Assembly: GCA_036785325.1 (NCBI GenBank) | Contig: JAXIVH010000005.1 | Location: forward strand, 3,246,587-3,310,586 | DNA length: 64,000 nt | DNA from: Urophycis tenuis | Lineage: Eukaryota > Chordata > Actinopteri > Gadiformes > Phycidae | Direction of reading: 5' to 3' | Part shown: piece by piece, positions 1-10,270 of the stretch | Layout: each line of letters starts with the position of its first letter | How positions within the stretch are numbered: the first letter of the stretch is position 1 | Made by a program: the position numbers and the translations under genes | Notes under the pieces: model-generated | What the model was told of the DNA's origin: nothing | The model's database searches: none | Seen by the model: the letters and a program-made list of their open reading frames with translations, nothing else

Positions 1-454
1 GCTTGTTTTTATTTATTATCATCAAATATTGCAGTACCTTATGGATGTAATCTTGTTTCCTTTGTAGAAATATACGGCCCTATGAGGACAATAAAATAAA
101 TGTAGGTATTGAAATACGCAGGAATCATTTCTTCATGGTCACACAACACGTGAAAGCAGAAGGGGTTGTTTATTGGTGACGTGAAAGACAGGTCGCAACA
201 AGTCACTTCCAAACAGACAAATGCCGGTCAGCACAGACAAACGGATTAACCACACTCCAATTGGCATAGGTAAGTTTGGACGAGGCTATTTCATCATTGC
301 AAGTGAACATGTAGGAGTACAAGTAGTCTGATAATAAATAAACCAGTTAAAGTGATTTCCGTGTCTGCGTAACTGTGAACATTAGAATACATAGCCTATT
401 CAAAACCTACCATGTTGCTTCTGCCCATGTCCTTCAAATGAAAATGTAAAACGG
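1..454. other. No gene recognised; AT-rich flank
   Basis: Unique-looking AT-rich sequence with no coding similarity that I can see. The right end merges into a dispersed repeat that recurs at about 24,030-24,185 and 30,250-30,625. Confidence 0.5.
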
Positions 455-1015
455 AGCATTTTTGTATTCAACACTGAATGGGTTGATATAGAAATATGCG
501 AAGCAAATGAATATAGGTATCGAGCTAGGCCTATATACCACTGACCACATAAATGTAGCTTAATCTTAAGTGAGCCAACATGAGCAACATCTTTGTCTGG
601 TTGAACAACCGCTCCTCTCTGGCCTGCTGCCATCTGCCCTCGGACATCCGCATTTGCCGTTCACCTGGCACAATTACGCCTACGTGTTTATAATGAAAAC
701 AAGTATGAGTTTTAACACCGGGCATTGACATGTGTTTATGGGCCACAATATCACTCTGGTGATGCGCATACAACAGTGACAGAATAGGCTTCCGACCGGG
801 CGTCTGACTCCGTGTGCCGGTCGAACAAACACACACAAACAAACAAACAAACAAACAAACAAACAAACAAAAAAGCAAATGGCATTACTGACCCACTGAC
901 ACATTTGATCCTTCAAGTGCGGGTGCTGAGAACCAGCTATTAACGCACTTAACCGCTATTACGCATCGCTTTAGCAAATAATGCACTGCAGTACAAATGA
1001 TTTCTCCATTGTAGC
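455..1015. repeat. Dispersed repeat R1, copy 1
   Basis: Parts of this stretch recur elsewhere in the window. The segment 455-560 (GAATGG.. to the word GTAGCTTAATCT) matches 24,100-24,182. The segment 575-1,005, including the words CATTGACATG, CCGACCGGGCGTCTGA, CACTGACA and GATTTGATCCTTCAAG, matches 30,260-30,625 in the same orientation. A (CAAA)n microsatellite lies at about 836-872. No coding capacity was recognised; the family was not identified. Confidence 0.7.
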
Positions 1016-1128
1016 CTGCAGTACAGGCTACACTGATTACAAAAACAAAAAAAGACACAGAGGCTACATAATTGTGATTTCAAGCGTGAATATAGGCCAA
1101 ATGTAATATAGGCCTAATAGGCATCCAT

Positions 1129-1178
1129 GAAGGATCAAATCTGTTTGACCATATATGGTCAAACAGATTTGATCCTTC
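1129..1178. repeat. Perfect 50-bp palindrome
   Basis: Each base from 1,129 to 1,153 pairs with its partner from 1,178 back to 1,154 without a mismatch. The centre is ATATAT. The arm contains the word GATCAAATCTG, also present singly in the R1 repeat copies at about 905 and 30,525. Confidence 0.9.
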
Positions 1179-1189
1179 GATGTTCCTCA

Positions 1190-1351
1190 AAGTTTTGTAT
1201 TATCATGTGCGTAACGCACATCGTATCCTATTTGTACGTGCGTACACAATTGCTCACAATGAAAAAAAGGGAACTGGGTTAATTAAAAGTAAAATGACTA
1301 ATATTACTTTTAGTACTACTTGAGATGTGATTATAATAGCATAGCCATAAT
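1190..1351. repeat. Dispersed repeat R2, copy 1
   Basis: The segment around 1,190-1,345 matches 13,260-13,310 followed by 13,917-14,020. In this copy the word TTGTACGTGCGTACACAATTG is uninterrupted at about 1,229-1,249. In the other copy a 606-bp element splits it. The match stops at about 1,345, close to where the inverted-repeat structure begins. Confidence 0.75.
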
Positions 1352-1505
1352 CATGGGCGTAGGTTTCGTTTGAAATGTGCTGGGGACAGAGACGCATTCG
1401 GAAGTGCATTTTCAGAAGTGCTGGGTACAATGACGCGCATTCATTTTTTCCCCCTTTCGCGCAGGTCATGTTAATTAATAAAAATGTATACAAAAATGTG
1501 ATGAT

Positions 1506-1589
<84 letters not shown>

Positions 1590-2128
1590 GAGACGCGATG
1601 TCTTGCTCACGCACAGAGCTCTAATACTTTTCATTGGATAATGTGATTCAGATAGATGCAGTTTATGGCCGTGTCTACCTGCTGAATGTAACCGCTGTGA
1701 AACAATCGGGAAATAACGTTTCATTTATCTGATTAACGGCTTTATCGAGACCGGCGCTCGCTCTCTGTTAATCGTTACTCAATGTCTCTCTACCAAAGTG
1801 CTCTCTCTCCGTCCCTCTCTCGTCATCGGACACAAATCAAATTAAATGTTGTTTATATTTTGTGTAAATTAGGTTAATGCTTTTGTGTTTTCTTGTATTA
1901 TCAGTTCAAGTTGTTGTACTTGCCTGAGGAAATCGTGGATATTGTAACGTGTTGGGGGAATGTTTCCCAGAATGGATTGCGACATTCTGGCATTCTGTTA
2001 TTGCTATTAGATAGGGTTTGGAGGCGAATGTTCAGGACATGGGTTGCATTTCACTGTTTCATTACGTTCACTTTGTTGACTGTTGTTTTTGGGATGAGTC
2101 AGGGAGCACCATTACTCAACGCACTATG
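1352..2128 (+). repeat. Arm A of a permuted inverted repeat
   Basis: Arm A is repeated in reverse complement at 2,373-3,102. It contains a (AC)n microsatellite at about 1,508-1,587, much longer than the one in the opposite arm (about 2,916-2,947). The remainder of the arm matches the other at high identity by eye. No credible coding sequence; the open frames within it arise from the repeat. Confidence 0.85.
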
Positions 2129-2130
2129 CA

Positions 2131-2365
2131 GGCGCGTAGAATACGGGGGGGACGGTGGGGATGCGTACCTACCAGTTTTCGTCATGAGTCATTTTATACC
2201 CACCACTTTTTTTGAAAGAATCCCCCGTGTGGGACTCGCACCGGTGTCTTTCACCACTGCGTCATTAAATGCAGTCTGAGCTACGTCAAGCTCAGCAAAG
2301 AGAGATTAAATCTACTCTTACAAGTCGCTTTAGTATGACAGGGTCACAAGCGGACTTTACACGCC
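2131..2365 (+). repeat. Segment B of a permuted inverted repeat
   Basis: Repeated in reverse complement at 3,146-3,372. Shared landmarks are GGCGCGTAGAATACGG at one end and GACTTTACACGCC at the other. On the minus strand the word GTGCGAGTCCCACACGG (GTTCGAGTCCCACACGG in the second copy) resembles a tRNA B-box next to GACGCAGTGGTG, so a tRNA-related origin is possible but weakly supported. Confidence 0.8.
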
Positions 2366-2372
2366 AAGATGC

Positions 2373-3102
2373 CATAGTGCGTTGAGTAATGGTGCTCCCT
2401 GACTCATCCCAAAAACAACAGTCAACAAAGTGAACGTAATGAAACAGTGAAATGCAACCCGACATGTCCTGAACATTCGCCTCCAAACCCTATCTAATAG
2501 CAATAACATGTAATGACACAGAATGCCAGAATGTCGCAATGCATTCTGCGAAACACTCCCCCAACACGTTACAATATCCACGATTTCCTCAGGCAAGTAC
2601 AACAACTTGAACTGATAATACAAGAAAACACAAAAGCATTAAACTAATTTACACAAAATAGAAACAACATTTAATTTGATTTGTGTCCGATGACGAGAGA
2701 GAGCACTTTGGTAGAGAGACATAGAGTAACAATAACAGAGAGCGAGCGCCAGTCTCGATAAAGCCGTTAATCAGAGAAATGAAACGTTATTTCCCGATTG
2801 TTTCACAGCGGTTACATTCAGCAGGTAGACACGTCCATGAACTGCACCTATCTGAATCACATTATCCAATGAAAAGTATTAGAGCTCTGTGCGTGAGCAT
2901 AGTCAAGACATCGCGTCTGTGTGTGTGTGTGTGTATGTGTGTGTGTCATCATCACATTTTTGTATACATTTTTATTAATTAACATGACCTGCGCGAAAGG
3001 GGGAAAAAAATGAATGCGCGTCATTGTACCCAGCACTTCTGAAAATGCACTTCCGAATGCGTCTCTGTCCCCAGCACATTTCAAACCAAACCTACGCCCA
3101 TG
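2373..3102 (-). repeat. Arm A', inverted copy of arm A
   Basis: Reverse complement of 1,352-2,128. The match starts at CATAGTGCGTTGAG and ends at CCTACGCCCATGG. The order in the window is A, B, A' inverted, B' inverted, which a simple fold-back of A-B would not give. Confidence 0.85.
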
Positions 3103-3145
3103 GCACTATGGCATCTTGCCATATGACTACCACTCCGTTCGTGAC

Positions 3146-3372
3146 GGCGTATAAAGTCCGCTTGTGACCCTGTCATTCTAAAGCCACTTCTAAGAGTAGA
3201 GTTCGTCTCTCTTTGTTGAGCTTGACGTATTTCAGACTGTATTTAATGACGCAGTGGTGAAAGACACCTGTTCGAGTCCCACACGGGGGATTCTTTCATA
3301 AAAATGGTGGGTACAAAATGACTGATGATGAAAACTGGTAGGTATACGCGTCCCGACCGTATTCTACGCGCC
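3146..3372 (-). repeat. Segment B', inverted copy of segment B
   Basis: Reverse complement of 2,131-2,365, running from GGCGTATAAAGTCC to ATTCTACGCGCC. It lies outside the A' arm rather than between the arms. Confidence 0.8.
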
Positions 3373-3379
3373 TGGCCAT

Positions 3380-4395
3380 AATGTAAAACAACATCTTATG
3401 AATGTGGCAGATATCCATGTCACTTTGTCATCTCATTGGTCCTACACATAGGCAAAAGAACACAGCGCCTTTCTAGTTCTAAATTAATACCAGGCATCGT
3501 CCCATTTTTTGCTTAAAGTTTCAAAGTCTTACCACAGAGAGACCAGAAGGACCACTGTAATGACGACATGGATCTTGGAGAAGAACATTTTCGATTCTGA
3601 TTAAGAACCACTATGATGAAATTTCACTATGGTGAAATTTGGTAAATGACAAGACGCTGAAAAAAAAACTGTTAGAAAAACAACAAGGTCAATAGAAGGG
3701 CAGAGAATAAGTAGGACTTTGCTTATTGTCTGGTCTGGCAAGTGAGGTTGGCTCATGCCTGTCAGTCGTGCTTGACCACGATTGCAGTTGTTACCGGCCA
3801 ACCCTCCCCTTTAGGACGGTGTCCGTGAGGGTGCGGCACATAGATGCTGTCGCAGGTGAAGCGCCAGTCAAGAATGTGTGTGTGTACGAACGTGAATGCA
3901 CCGTGAACTTGTAACGTGACTGTTCATGCTATGGGTGACTTATTGTATGGGTGAGTTATTGTAAGAAGGTCCTGTTATGTGTTCCGGCTGCAAAGGAGAA
4001 ATAAATGTGCCTCTGCACGAATGCCAGTACCGCATCCTCACTTTTTTAAGCAGAGTTGGTCCGATCGCCTAGAGCTATTATCAGCAACAAGCCAAGTTAA
4101 AGGAATATTCAGCAAACCAGTGTAACACAGTTCTCCAAAATCAAGTAAATAGACCAGTCTCATTTTTAGATGGTAACGTGGCTGCACCAATCCAAAATTG
4201 AACAGCGTTGATGCAAAACAAGTCTGCTCATCAAAAGCTGAAAACAAAAGAATTGCATGATATGATTTCTTTGTTAACACAGCATACTGTATTCACATCA
4301 TATGCATCTGATCATGCCTCTAGGATTCAAAGAGCCAGATCTCAGCAATTTCACAGGCAGGCTTGGATTCTATAGTAGGCCTACGCACAATAAAG
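3380..4395. other. No gene recognised; repeat fragments
   Basis: The stretch 4,125-4,215 (GTTCTCCAAAATCAAGTAAA onward) matches 18,476-18,545, and the word ACCACGATTGCAGTT at 3,776 recurs at 18,463. The family behind these fragments was not recognised. The word around 4,290-4,380 also resembles 15,670-15,740 (TCTAGGATTCAAAGAGCCAG versus its complement). Confidence 0.55.
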
Positions 4396-4399
4396 GCTC

Positions 4400-5028
4400 A
4401 ATTCACTGGATGCGGAACGGCTGCAGATCCGCTCCGCTGCGGCGGCGGAGCCGATACGCATCCATTATAATCAACGTGTGAGCGTCCACTGACTCCGGGT
4501 CCGCTGCGTCGTGGGTGCCAGCCCTCGCAAACGATACGCAGAGCTTCTATTTTTTTTCAAAATAAAACATTCGACTTATTTTCAAAATAAAATACCTCTG
4601 GTTCTCAGCGGATCATATTTCACCAATTTAATATGTCATAATGAGCGGGGACAGACATGAAGTCAACAGGTCAGGTTCGAGGCGGCTTTTCACCTCGACA
4701 TCATGGATGAAGAGTGTCTAATTATGGGTGTTCAAAATCACCCAGTGATTTTTGACCAGTCAAATCCTTTTTACAAGGATAACGATCTTCTTCTACTCCT
4801 GACTATGGAATGGACTCAAAAACATTGTAAATGCTTTGTGGTTCTCGACCGGTCATATCGCGTGATTATGCGTCAATTCGCGAGATCTCGTGCGCCCTCG
4901 GACAGCTGTCACAACAGGCGGACCCGCAACGGAGCGGAGCACGGACGGAACCAGTGTGTTTTGACGGAGTTGAAGTACACAGCCGTTCCGCAGCGGAGCG
5001 GATCTGCAGCCGTTCCGCATCCAGTGGA
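4400..5028. mobile_element. Harbinger-like miniature DNA transposon
   Basis: The ends are long inverted repeats. The left end reads CACTGGATGCGGAACGGCTG and the right end is its complement, both continuing into the GC-rich CAGATCCGCTCCGCTGCGG for about 39 bp. A fragment resembling the start of a MADF DNA-binding domain lies inside (4,703-4,790). PIF/Harbinger elements carry a MADF or Myb-like second protein, so the family call is an inference from that. A clean 3-bp target duplication could not be fixed. Confidence 0.65.
4703..4790 (+). pseudogene. MADF-domain fragment (Harbinger second ORF)
   Basis: About 29 codons beginning with ATG (Met-Asp-Glu-Glu-Cys-Leu-Ile) followed by Val-Gln-Asn-His-Pro-Val-Ile-Phe-Asp and Tyr-Lys-Asp. 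The pattern of acidic start, a helix, then V-x-x-H-P-x-x-[YF]-D and Y-K-D is typical of the first third of MADF domains. The rest of the domain is missing, and the frame runs on into the right terminal inverted repeat. Transcribed function is unlikely. Similarity judged by eye only. Confidence 0.5.
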
Positions 5029-5425
5029 ATTTCCGCGTCAGACACGCCTAAAAACCAGAGGGGACCGAGCCTTTTCTGTAGTAGCCCCCAAACTCTGTAA
5101 CTCCCTGCCTCCCCATATCAAATCCTGTAACACAGTTTTAAGACAAATTTGAAGACATACTTTTATTCTCTTGCTTTTGATTCCTTTTAATTTTGTTAAT
5201 ATATTGTCTTTTAACTTATGTTATGCTTTGTTTTTACCTTTTTAAATTTTATCTTCATAAAACCTGTTTTATTCTATTTTTACACTTAATGGAGTCTTGC
5301 ATACCCGTCTATGTATTTTCAAGGCATAGTGATTGTGCCTCCCCTGCTCTAACCTGTAAAGCACTTTGGGTCAACTGTTGTTCGTTTAAATGTGCTATAC
5401 AAATAAAATGACTTGACTTGACTAG
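5029..5425 (+). mobile_element. L2-type LINE, 3' end
   Basis: The frame ending at 5,152 has Gly-Asp-Arg-Ala-Phe-Ser-Val-Val-Ala-Pro-Lys-Leu then Asn-Ser-Leu-Pro-Pro-His, the typical C-terminus of L2-clade LINE reverse-transcriptase ORFs. It is followed by an AT-rich 3' UTR, the word TGTAAAGCACTTTGGGT at about 5,356, TGTGCTATACAAATAAAATG at 5,391-5,410 and a short (TGACT) tail to 5,425. This is a classic 5'-truncated insertion in plus orientation. Confidence 0.8.
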
Positions 5426-5929
5426 AGCCTTCCACAGACATGTTTTCCCAACTGGTAGTCTAGTCCTTTCCAGAGTCAATAGCCAAGTCAACCATCGGTA
5501 AGTCATCTTCCACCCCTGCTCTCGCAGACTCTAGGGGTGTTTTTCTCAAAGGTGTGTCTGTAGCCAAGTAGGGTAGGGTGTAACCAACAGGTTTATATAG
5601 CCTTGGCTGCTGCAGCATTGAGTTGCTAACCCATTGCCGCCTCGGTGGGGTCTATTTCCTCCGGTCAGCTGTATTTCCATGCTGTCACTAGGTCTTTCCC
5701 TAGTTGTCAGCTACACTATTCACAACAGTCACTAGCCTAAGCTATCTTTAGCATGTGTTACACGTTTCAAACAGCTAATTGAGTAACTGCCGTAACAAAA
5801 TGATTTTTTATTTGGGTTCACTACTCTTCACTCTCCTGGATGCGATCCTGTAAAACAGATTTACGATGCGAGTGAGTAAAGGAGTGAACCACCATTTCCT
5901 CTCCGAATCTCTGTCTCTTTATTACACAA
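5426..5929. other. No gene recognised
   Basis: Moderately AT-rich non-coding sequence. I see no coding similarity, no clear repeats and no RNA gene. Confidence 0.4.
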
Positions 5930-5936
5930 ATCACAA

Positions 5937-6012
5937 TATAAAACAGTAAACATTCCCCTGTGTATATAAACATTCCCCTGTGTATATAAACATTCCCCTG
6001 TATAAACATTCC
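5937..6012. repeat. Short minisatellite, about 21-bp unit
   Basis: Three to four tandem copies of a unit containing AAACATTCCCCTGTGTATAT, the last copies shortened. It lies directly beside a near-perfect hairpin. Confidence 0.85.
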
Positions 6013-6014
6013 CC

Positions 6015-6064
6015 AATAACCGCCAGTAAACTGCCACCACTGTGGCAGTTTACTGGTGGTTATT
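6015..6064. repeat. Near-perfect hairpin
   Basis: The left arm ends in CAGTAAACTGCC and the right arm starts GGCAGTTTACTG. The arms are about 21 bp with one mismatch (CCGCC versus CCACC when inverted) around a loop of about 8 bases. Possibly the end of a small palindromic element. Confidence 0.8.
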
Positions 6065-7480
6065 AGTTAGTCAGTGGTACCGTGGCAGGTGTGCTTCAAG
6101 ATTTAGCATTCCCGTCAGTGAACCCCTGTTATACGAAGTCAACATTTACAATGCATTGGTAATATTAGATTAGATTAGGATAAACTTTATTATCATTCTG
6201 CAGAGTACAGGTACAGAGCCTGTAAGTGCTGTAAAAAATGCTCAAGATTCATGAGATACAAGTAGGTAAGTGACTCATAATTAAGAATTTCATGTTATAA
6301 ATCAGTTGCAAATCAAACAAACAAATAAAACAAGCAATAAACGCCCGCTTCAATAAACCGACCTATGTTGTGTGTTGTGACGACAGCTACAGAGCCAAAA
6401 GAATGCAGATGAGATCCAACCAGAAGTGCAAAGAAGCATTAAATACAAATGTGCAAAGTATTATGTGGAGTGTATGTGCCTGTGCCTGTGAAATTATGGC
6501 AGAAAAAGGTACAACACCGCAATCTATTGGCGCAGTGGTTGGTGTGGGTTCTCACAGAGAAAAAAGGACTTCACTGTGATAAGACGTCCTCTTGCATGAT
6601 CCGGAATAGTTAATTATTTTCTTTTATGTTCCAGATGTTTATCTGTTATATTTTGCCATGTCAAGTACTCACTGTGACCTATGCTAACCATTTTGAGCAA
6701 TTACTGTGACTTATAGACTTGTTAATGATGCTAAACTAGCTTAAAATTTAAAACAATCTGAACAATACTAACACGAGGAAAAACATTTCATGTTAGTGTT
6801 ATTCAGATTGTCCCGAGACTGATGCTAACTTTCCCTCTCCACTGTGGTGCTGTATTGCAGGTAATATGTTGTGCACTTTTTACGTCAGTTTTCATGACGT
6901 TTTTTTGTATACCAGTGAGTCTGTGAGCAGCCTTTTTAATTGTTCAGATAAATGGCTCACATTTGTTATCTACCTCTGAATTTAATGTTAATAAGCCACT
7001 TGTGATTTTTATACTTACTTCATGGTAAATGTTGAATGTGTTCTTAAAAGACATTCCATGTTATTTGATGGTTATGTGGGGATTTTTCACTTATGATTTA
7101 TGGAATAATTACTGTTATTATAGTTATTATATAACAATATACACTATACAATCTTTAGGATCACTATACGATCACACTAGGATATAATTTTTATTTTATA
7201 TGAACAGGTTTCGGTATTTTATTTTACTGTTAATTAAGGCACAGAGAAAAGAGGACTTCACTGTAGAGAAGGATGTATCCACCTTCCATCAAACTCGACT
7301 TGACAGTTTAATTACCCCCTAAGCCACGCCCCCTTCCGACGCACGCGCACGTGCACGCGGATCTTCCGTTCACGCGCGTGTCCTTTTGACCCGCAAGAGA
7401 TCGTGGTTCAATTTATTCACTCATTCAAATGTGATAAGAGAAAAATGGGGGAAATCGGGAATTGCAACCCATTCAACACA
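6065..7480. other. No gene recognised
   Basis: AT-rich non-coding sequence. At about 6,174-6,240 there is an AAACTTTATTATCATTCTGC word, the type of reversed LINE-tail sequence frequent in fish. Nothing coding recognised. Confidence 0.4.
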
Positions 7481-7502
7481 TAATGTTTGAGACAAATGTC
7501 TT

Positions 7503-7652
7503 TCTCCACACACGAGAGAGTCTGTTTCAACTCACTTTGCCAGCAGCCTGTGTATTGGTGAAGAGCCGGTGTCCGAGAGACTAAGTTTTTGCGAGGGAAT
7601 CATTTTGCCGGCAACCTCACTTTGTTGGTTTTAGTTATCCGTAGCAGTCACA

Positions 7653-7716
<64 letters not shown>

Positions 7717-8250
7717 CAGGTTTGTGATAGTGAGCGCAGAGCAGCGTGGCCCGTGCGCTCCACAGGTGTCCGCTGGGGATGTCGTTCTCCACACACGAGA
7801 GAGTCTGTTTCAACTCACTTTGCCAGCAACCTCAGTATGTTAATTTCTGGTCACAGCACACACAAAGTCACACAGCCACAACACGCAGAGTCTCTCTCAG
7901 CAGAGCAGAGCGGCCCGTGCGCTCCGCAGGGGTCCGCTGGGGTCCAGAGAAAGTCAGTAGAGTGTATCTCCCATGCAATAAATGTGATACGCTAGAGAAC
8001 AATGGGGGATCTGGGGATGTCGTTCTCCACACACGAGAGTCTGTTTCAACTCATTTTGCCGGCAACCTCACTTTGTTAATTTCTGGTCACAGCGAGTGCA
8101 CACATACAGTCACAAAGTCGTAACACACAGTCACTTTCACACACAATCTCTCTCAACAGAGCAGCGCATCTGTGTTCCGCAGGGGTCCACGGGGGGTCCT
8201 GAGAAGGTCAACAGCGACTGTTTCAATTCATTCTATCCAGTTGTGATAAG
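7503..8250 (+). repeat. Tandem array, roughly 240-285-bp unit
   Basis: The word TCTCCACACACGAGAG starts at 7,503, 7,787 and 8,024, each time followed by TCTGTTTCAACTCA and a TTTGCC(A/G)GC(A/G)(A/G)CCT stretch. The spacings are 284 and 237 bp. The final copy decays by 8,250. The first unit carries a (CA)n tract at about 7,652-7,713. Local tandem duplication, no coding content recognised. Confidence 0.8.
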
Positions 8251-8305
8251 GGTAAATTGGGTCAATTCAGATGCCATAAATATACGTTTTACTCTTTACG
8301 CGTAT

Positions 8306-8313
8306 AAATACAT
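8306..8313. repeat. Target-site duplication, left copy
   Basis: AAATACAT, identical to 8,682-8,689 on the other side of the element. Confidence 0.85.
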
Positions 8314-8681
8314 TAGGGATGTCCGATATTGACTTTTTGCCGATATCCGATAGCCGATATGGTCCAAATTCTTAATTTCCGATTCCGATATCAACCGATA
8401 TGGTATACCGATATATACAGGCGTTTTTATTTTCGCCCAGACTAATTTTAGGTCCCATATCTCCTGTTGTGGAATTAACACATCATCTACTTTTATTGTG
8501 ATGCCTCACTAGATTGCATTTCACAAATTTACACTGTCTATAAAAAATAAGGACACTATTTCAACTTATGGAAAAGTGCCATATTTATGCACAAGCACAT
8601 TATCGGTGGTAAAACCGATAACGATATGAACCGATATTACAAAAATAGGCTAATATCGGCCGATATTATCGGACATCCCTA
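8314..8681. mobile_element. hAT-type miniature element with 8-bp duplication
   Basis: A 368-bp element begins TAGGGATGTCCGATA and ends with its exact complement TATCGGACATCCCTA. It is flanked by the identical 8-bp word AAATACAT on both sides. An 8-bp target duplication and a TAGGG/CAGGG-type terminus are diagnostic of the hAT superfamily. The inside is rich in further GATATC/CCGATA subterminal repeats and has no transposase. Non-autonomous. Confidence 0.9.
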
Positions 8682-8697
8682 AAATACATGCATTGTA

Positions 8698-9066
8698 GTG
8701 TTTTACAGAACATTGCATAAAGAACCCCTTGCACATTTTGCAACAGACTTTCCCGATCGCTCCAATCCCCTGTTTTTATTCCTAATGCGAGATCATTACT
8801 ATGGGATTAAAAACCTCAAAGCCTTTATGGGGACAAACTTTGTATGTAATTATTGTTACAAGGGTTTTGATAACGCCTATGTGCATAGCTGTAAGGGTTA
8901 CTGCCTGGTCTGCACCGACCCCGTTTGCTCTACACAAGAGCTCAAACCTGTAAAATGCACAGATTCTCACAGAACGTGTCGCTCACTCGCCTGTCTTGCA
9001 CGCCACAAAGAGGCTAAACCAGGCCCTCTGAACAAACAGCCCATTAGTTTTTGCGATCAGGTAAAA
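8698..9066 (+). pseudogene. Polinton/Maverick DNA polymerase B, N-terminal fragment
   Basis: About 120 codons resembling the region of Polinton protein-primed family-B DNA polymerase that lies upstream of the catalytic palm. Visible are Asp-His-Tyr-Tyr-Gly-Ile-Lys-Asn-Leu and a cysteine/histidine-rich zinc-finger-like stretch (C-N-Y-C near residue 51, followed by paired cysteines). The frame breaks at an A-run near 9,062-9,070 and the next recognisable part is in another frame. The exonuclease motifs and palm motif A expected between the two parts are missing, so there is an internal deletion. Old, dead copy. Confidence 0.7.
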
Positions 9067-9070
9067 AAAA

Positions 9071-10078
9071 ATGCGTAGACACGACGATGAAGCCAGAGCG
9101 TTGACAGGTGTGTGGGTCACGCTTGAGTTCAACAAGGCCCTTGAGTTAGGATACAGAGTGGCTAAAATCACAGAAGTGTGGCACTTTGACAAAAGTAGCG
9201 ACACTGTGTTTACCAAATACATTCACAGTTTTCTCAAAGACAAACAGGAGGCGTCGGGCTACCCTCCTGATGCGACGGATTGGGAAAGCAGGGAGAAATA
9301 CATTAAAGACTACCATGCAAAGCAGGGTATTCTGTTGGAGGCCCACAAAATTGCACCGAATCCAGTCAAGAGGCAGGTGGCTAAATTGTGTCTCAACAGT
9401 CTTTGGGGGAAGTTTGCGCAGCGAGACAACTTACTGTGCACCGTCATTATCTCAGATGCTGAGGTATTTTTCTCACACCTTTTTTCAGGCAAATACAAGG
9501 TTGAATACTTTAACATTCTGGACAACGAGAAAGCCTTAATTAGGTGGAGATTCACAGATCGATGGTTCCAAGTCCCTGGTAAACAGAATAATATATTCGT
9601 TGCAGCATTCACCACGGCACACGCGCGTCTAAAACTGTACAGTTGTCTCGAAAGGTTGAACGAGAGGGTTCTGTACATCGATACCGACAGTTTAATCTAT
9701 GTGGTAAAGAACGGGGAGACGCATTTAGAGACGGGTAATTATCTAGGGGACTTGACTGATGAACTGGATGGAGATAGCATTCAGGAATTTGTGGCAGCGG
9801 GACCAAAGAGCTACGCTTACCAGACAAAGAACAAAAAGGTAGCCATGCGGCTCAAAGGCATCACACGGACTCAGGAATGTTGTGAACGTGTAAACTTTGA
9901 CACCATCCGAGATCTGGTGGAGGGTTACGTGTATGATTCTACAGAGAGTGTAATTGAGGTCCCACAGCACAACATTAGTCGCGATAAAAATAACTTTGTT
10001 TTGAAAAACACATCATTTCAGAAAAAGTTCAGGGTGGTGTACGATAAAAGACGTCTCTTTACGGCTAGACGGCTCGAC
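9071..10078 (+). pseudogene. Polinton/Maverick DNA polymerase B, C-terminal fragment
   Basis: An open frame of about 335 codons matching the C-terminal half of protein-primed DNA polymerase B of Polinton/Maverick elements. Motif B is seen as Asn-Ser-Leu-Trp-Gly-Lys-Phe (about residues 109-115) and motif C as Tyr-Ile-Asp-Thr-Asp-Ser (about 201-206), the metal-binding catalytic aspartates. The C-terminus shows Val-Val-Tyr-Asp-Lys-Arg, after which the frame leaves the family and runs into a T-rich repeat. The exonuclease domain and motif A are absent. The frame itself is remarkably open for a pseudogene, which suggests recent decay. The next gene, an ATPase fragment, follows in the same direction. 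Confidence 0.8.
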
Positions 10079-10083
10079 TTTGC

Positions 10084-10267
10084 CTTTTCGTTATTGAGTT
10101 TGTTTCAATTGGTATGTGTTCATTTTGATTTGTGCTCATTTTGCTTTGTTTCAATTTGGTATGTGTTCATTTTGCTTTGTGTTCATTTTGCTTTGTTTCA
10201 TTTTGCTTTGTGCTCATTTTGCATCGTTTCATTTTGCATTGTTTCATTTTGTTTCATTTTGTTTTAA
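10084..10267 (+). repeat. T-rich minisatellite after the polymerase
   Basis: Imperfect copies of units such as TTCATTTTGCTTTGTG and TTTCATTTTGCATTG repeated about ten times between the polymerase and ATPase fragments. The polymerase frame reads through it and gains a meaningless Phe/Cys/Val-rich tail. Confidence 0.8.
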
Positions 10268-10270
10268 ACA

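Noticed and set aside
9071..10267. Complete 398-codon DNA polymerase gene
   Set aside because: Lacks the exonuclease domain and motif A, and the last 60 residues come from a T-rich minisatellite; annotated as a truncated Polinton pseudogene.
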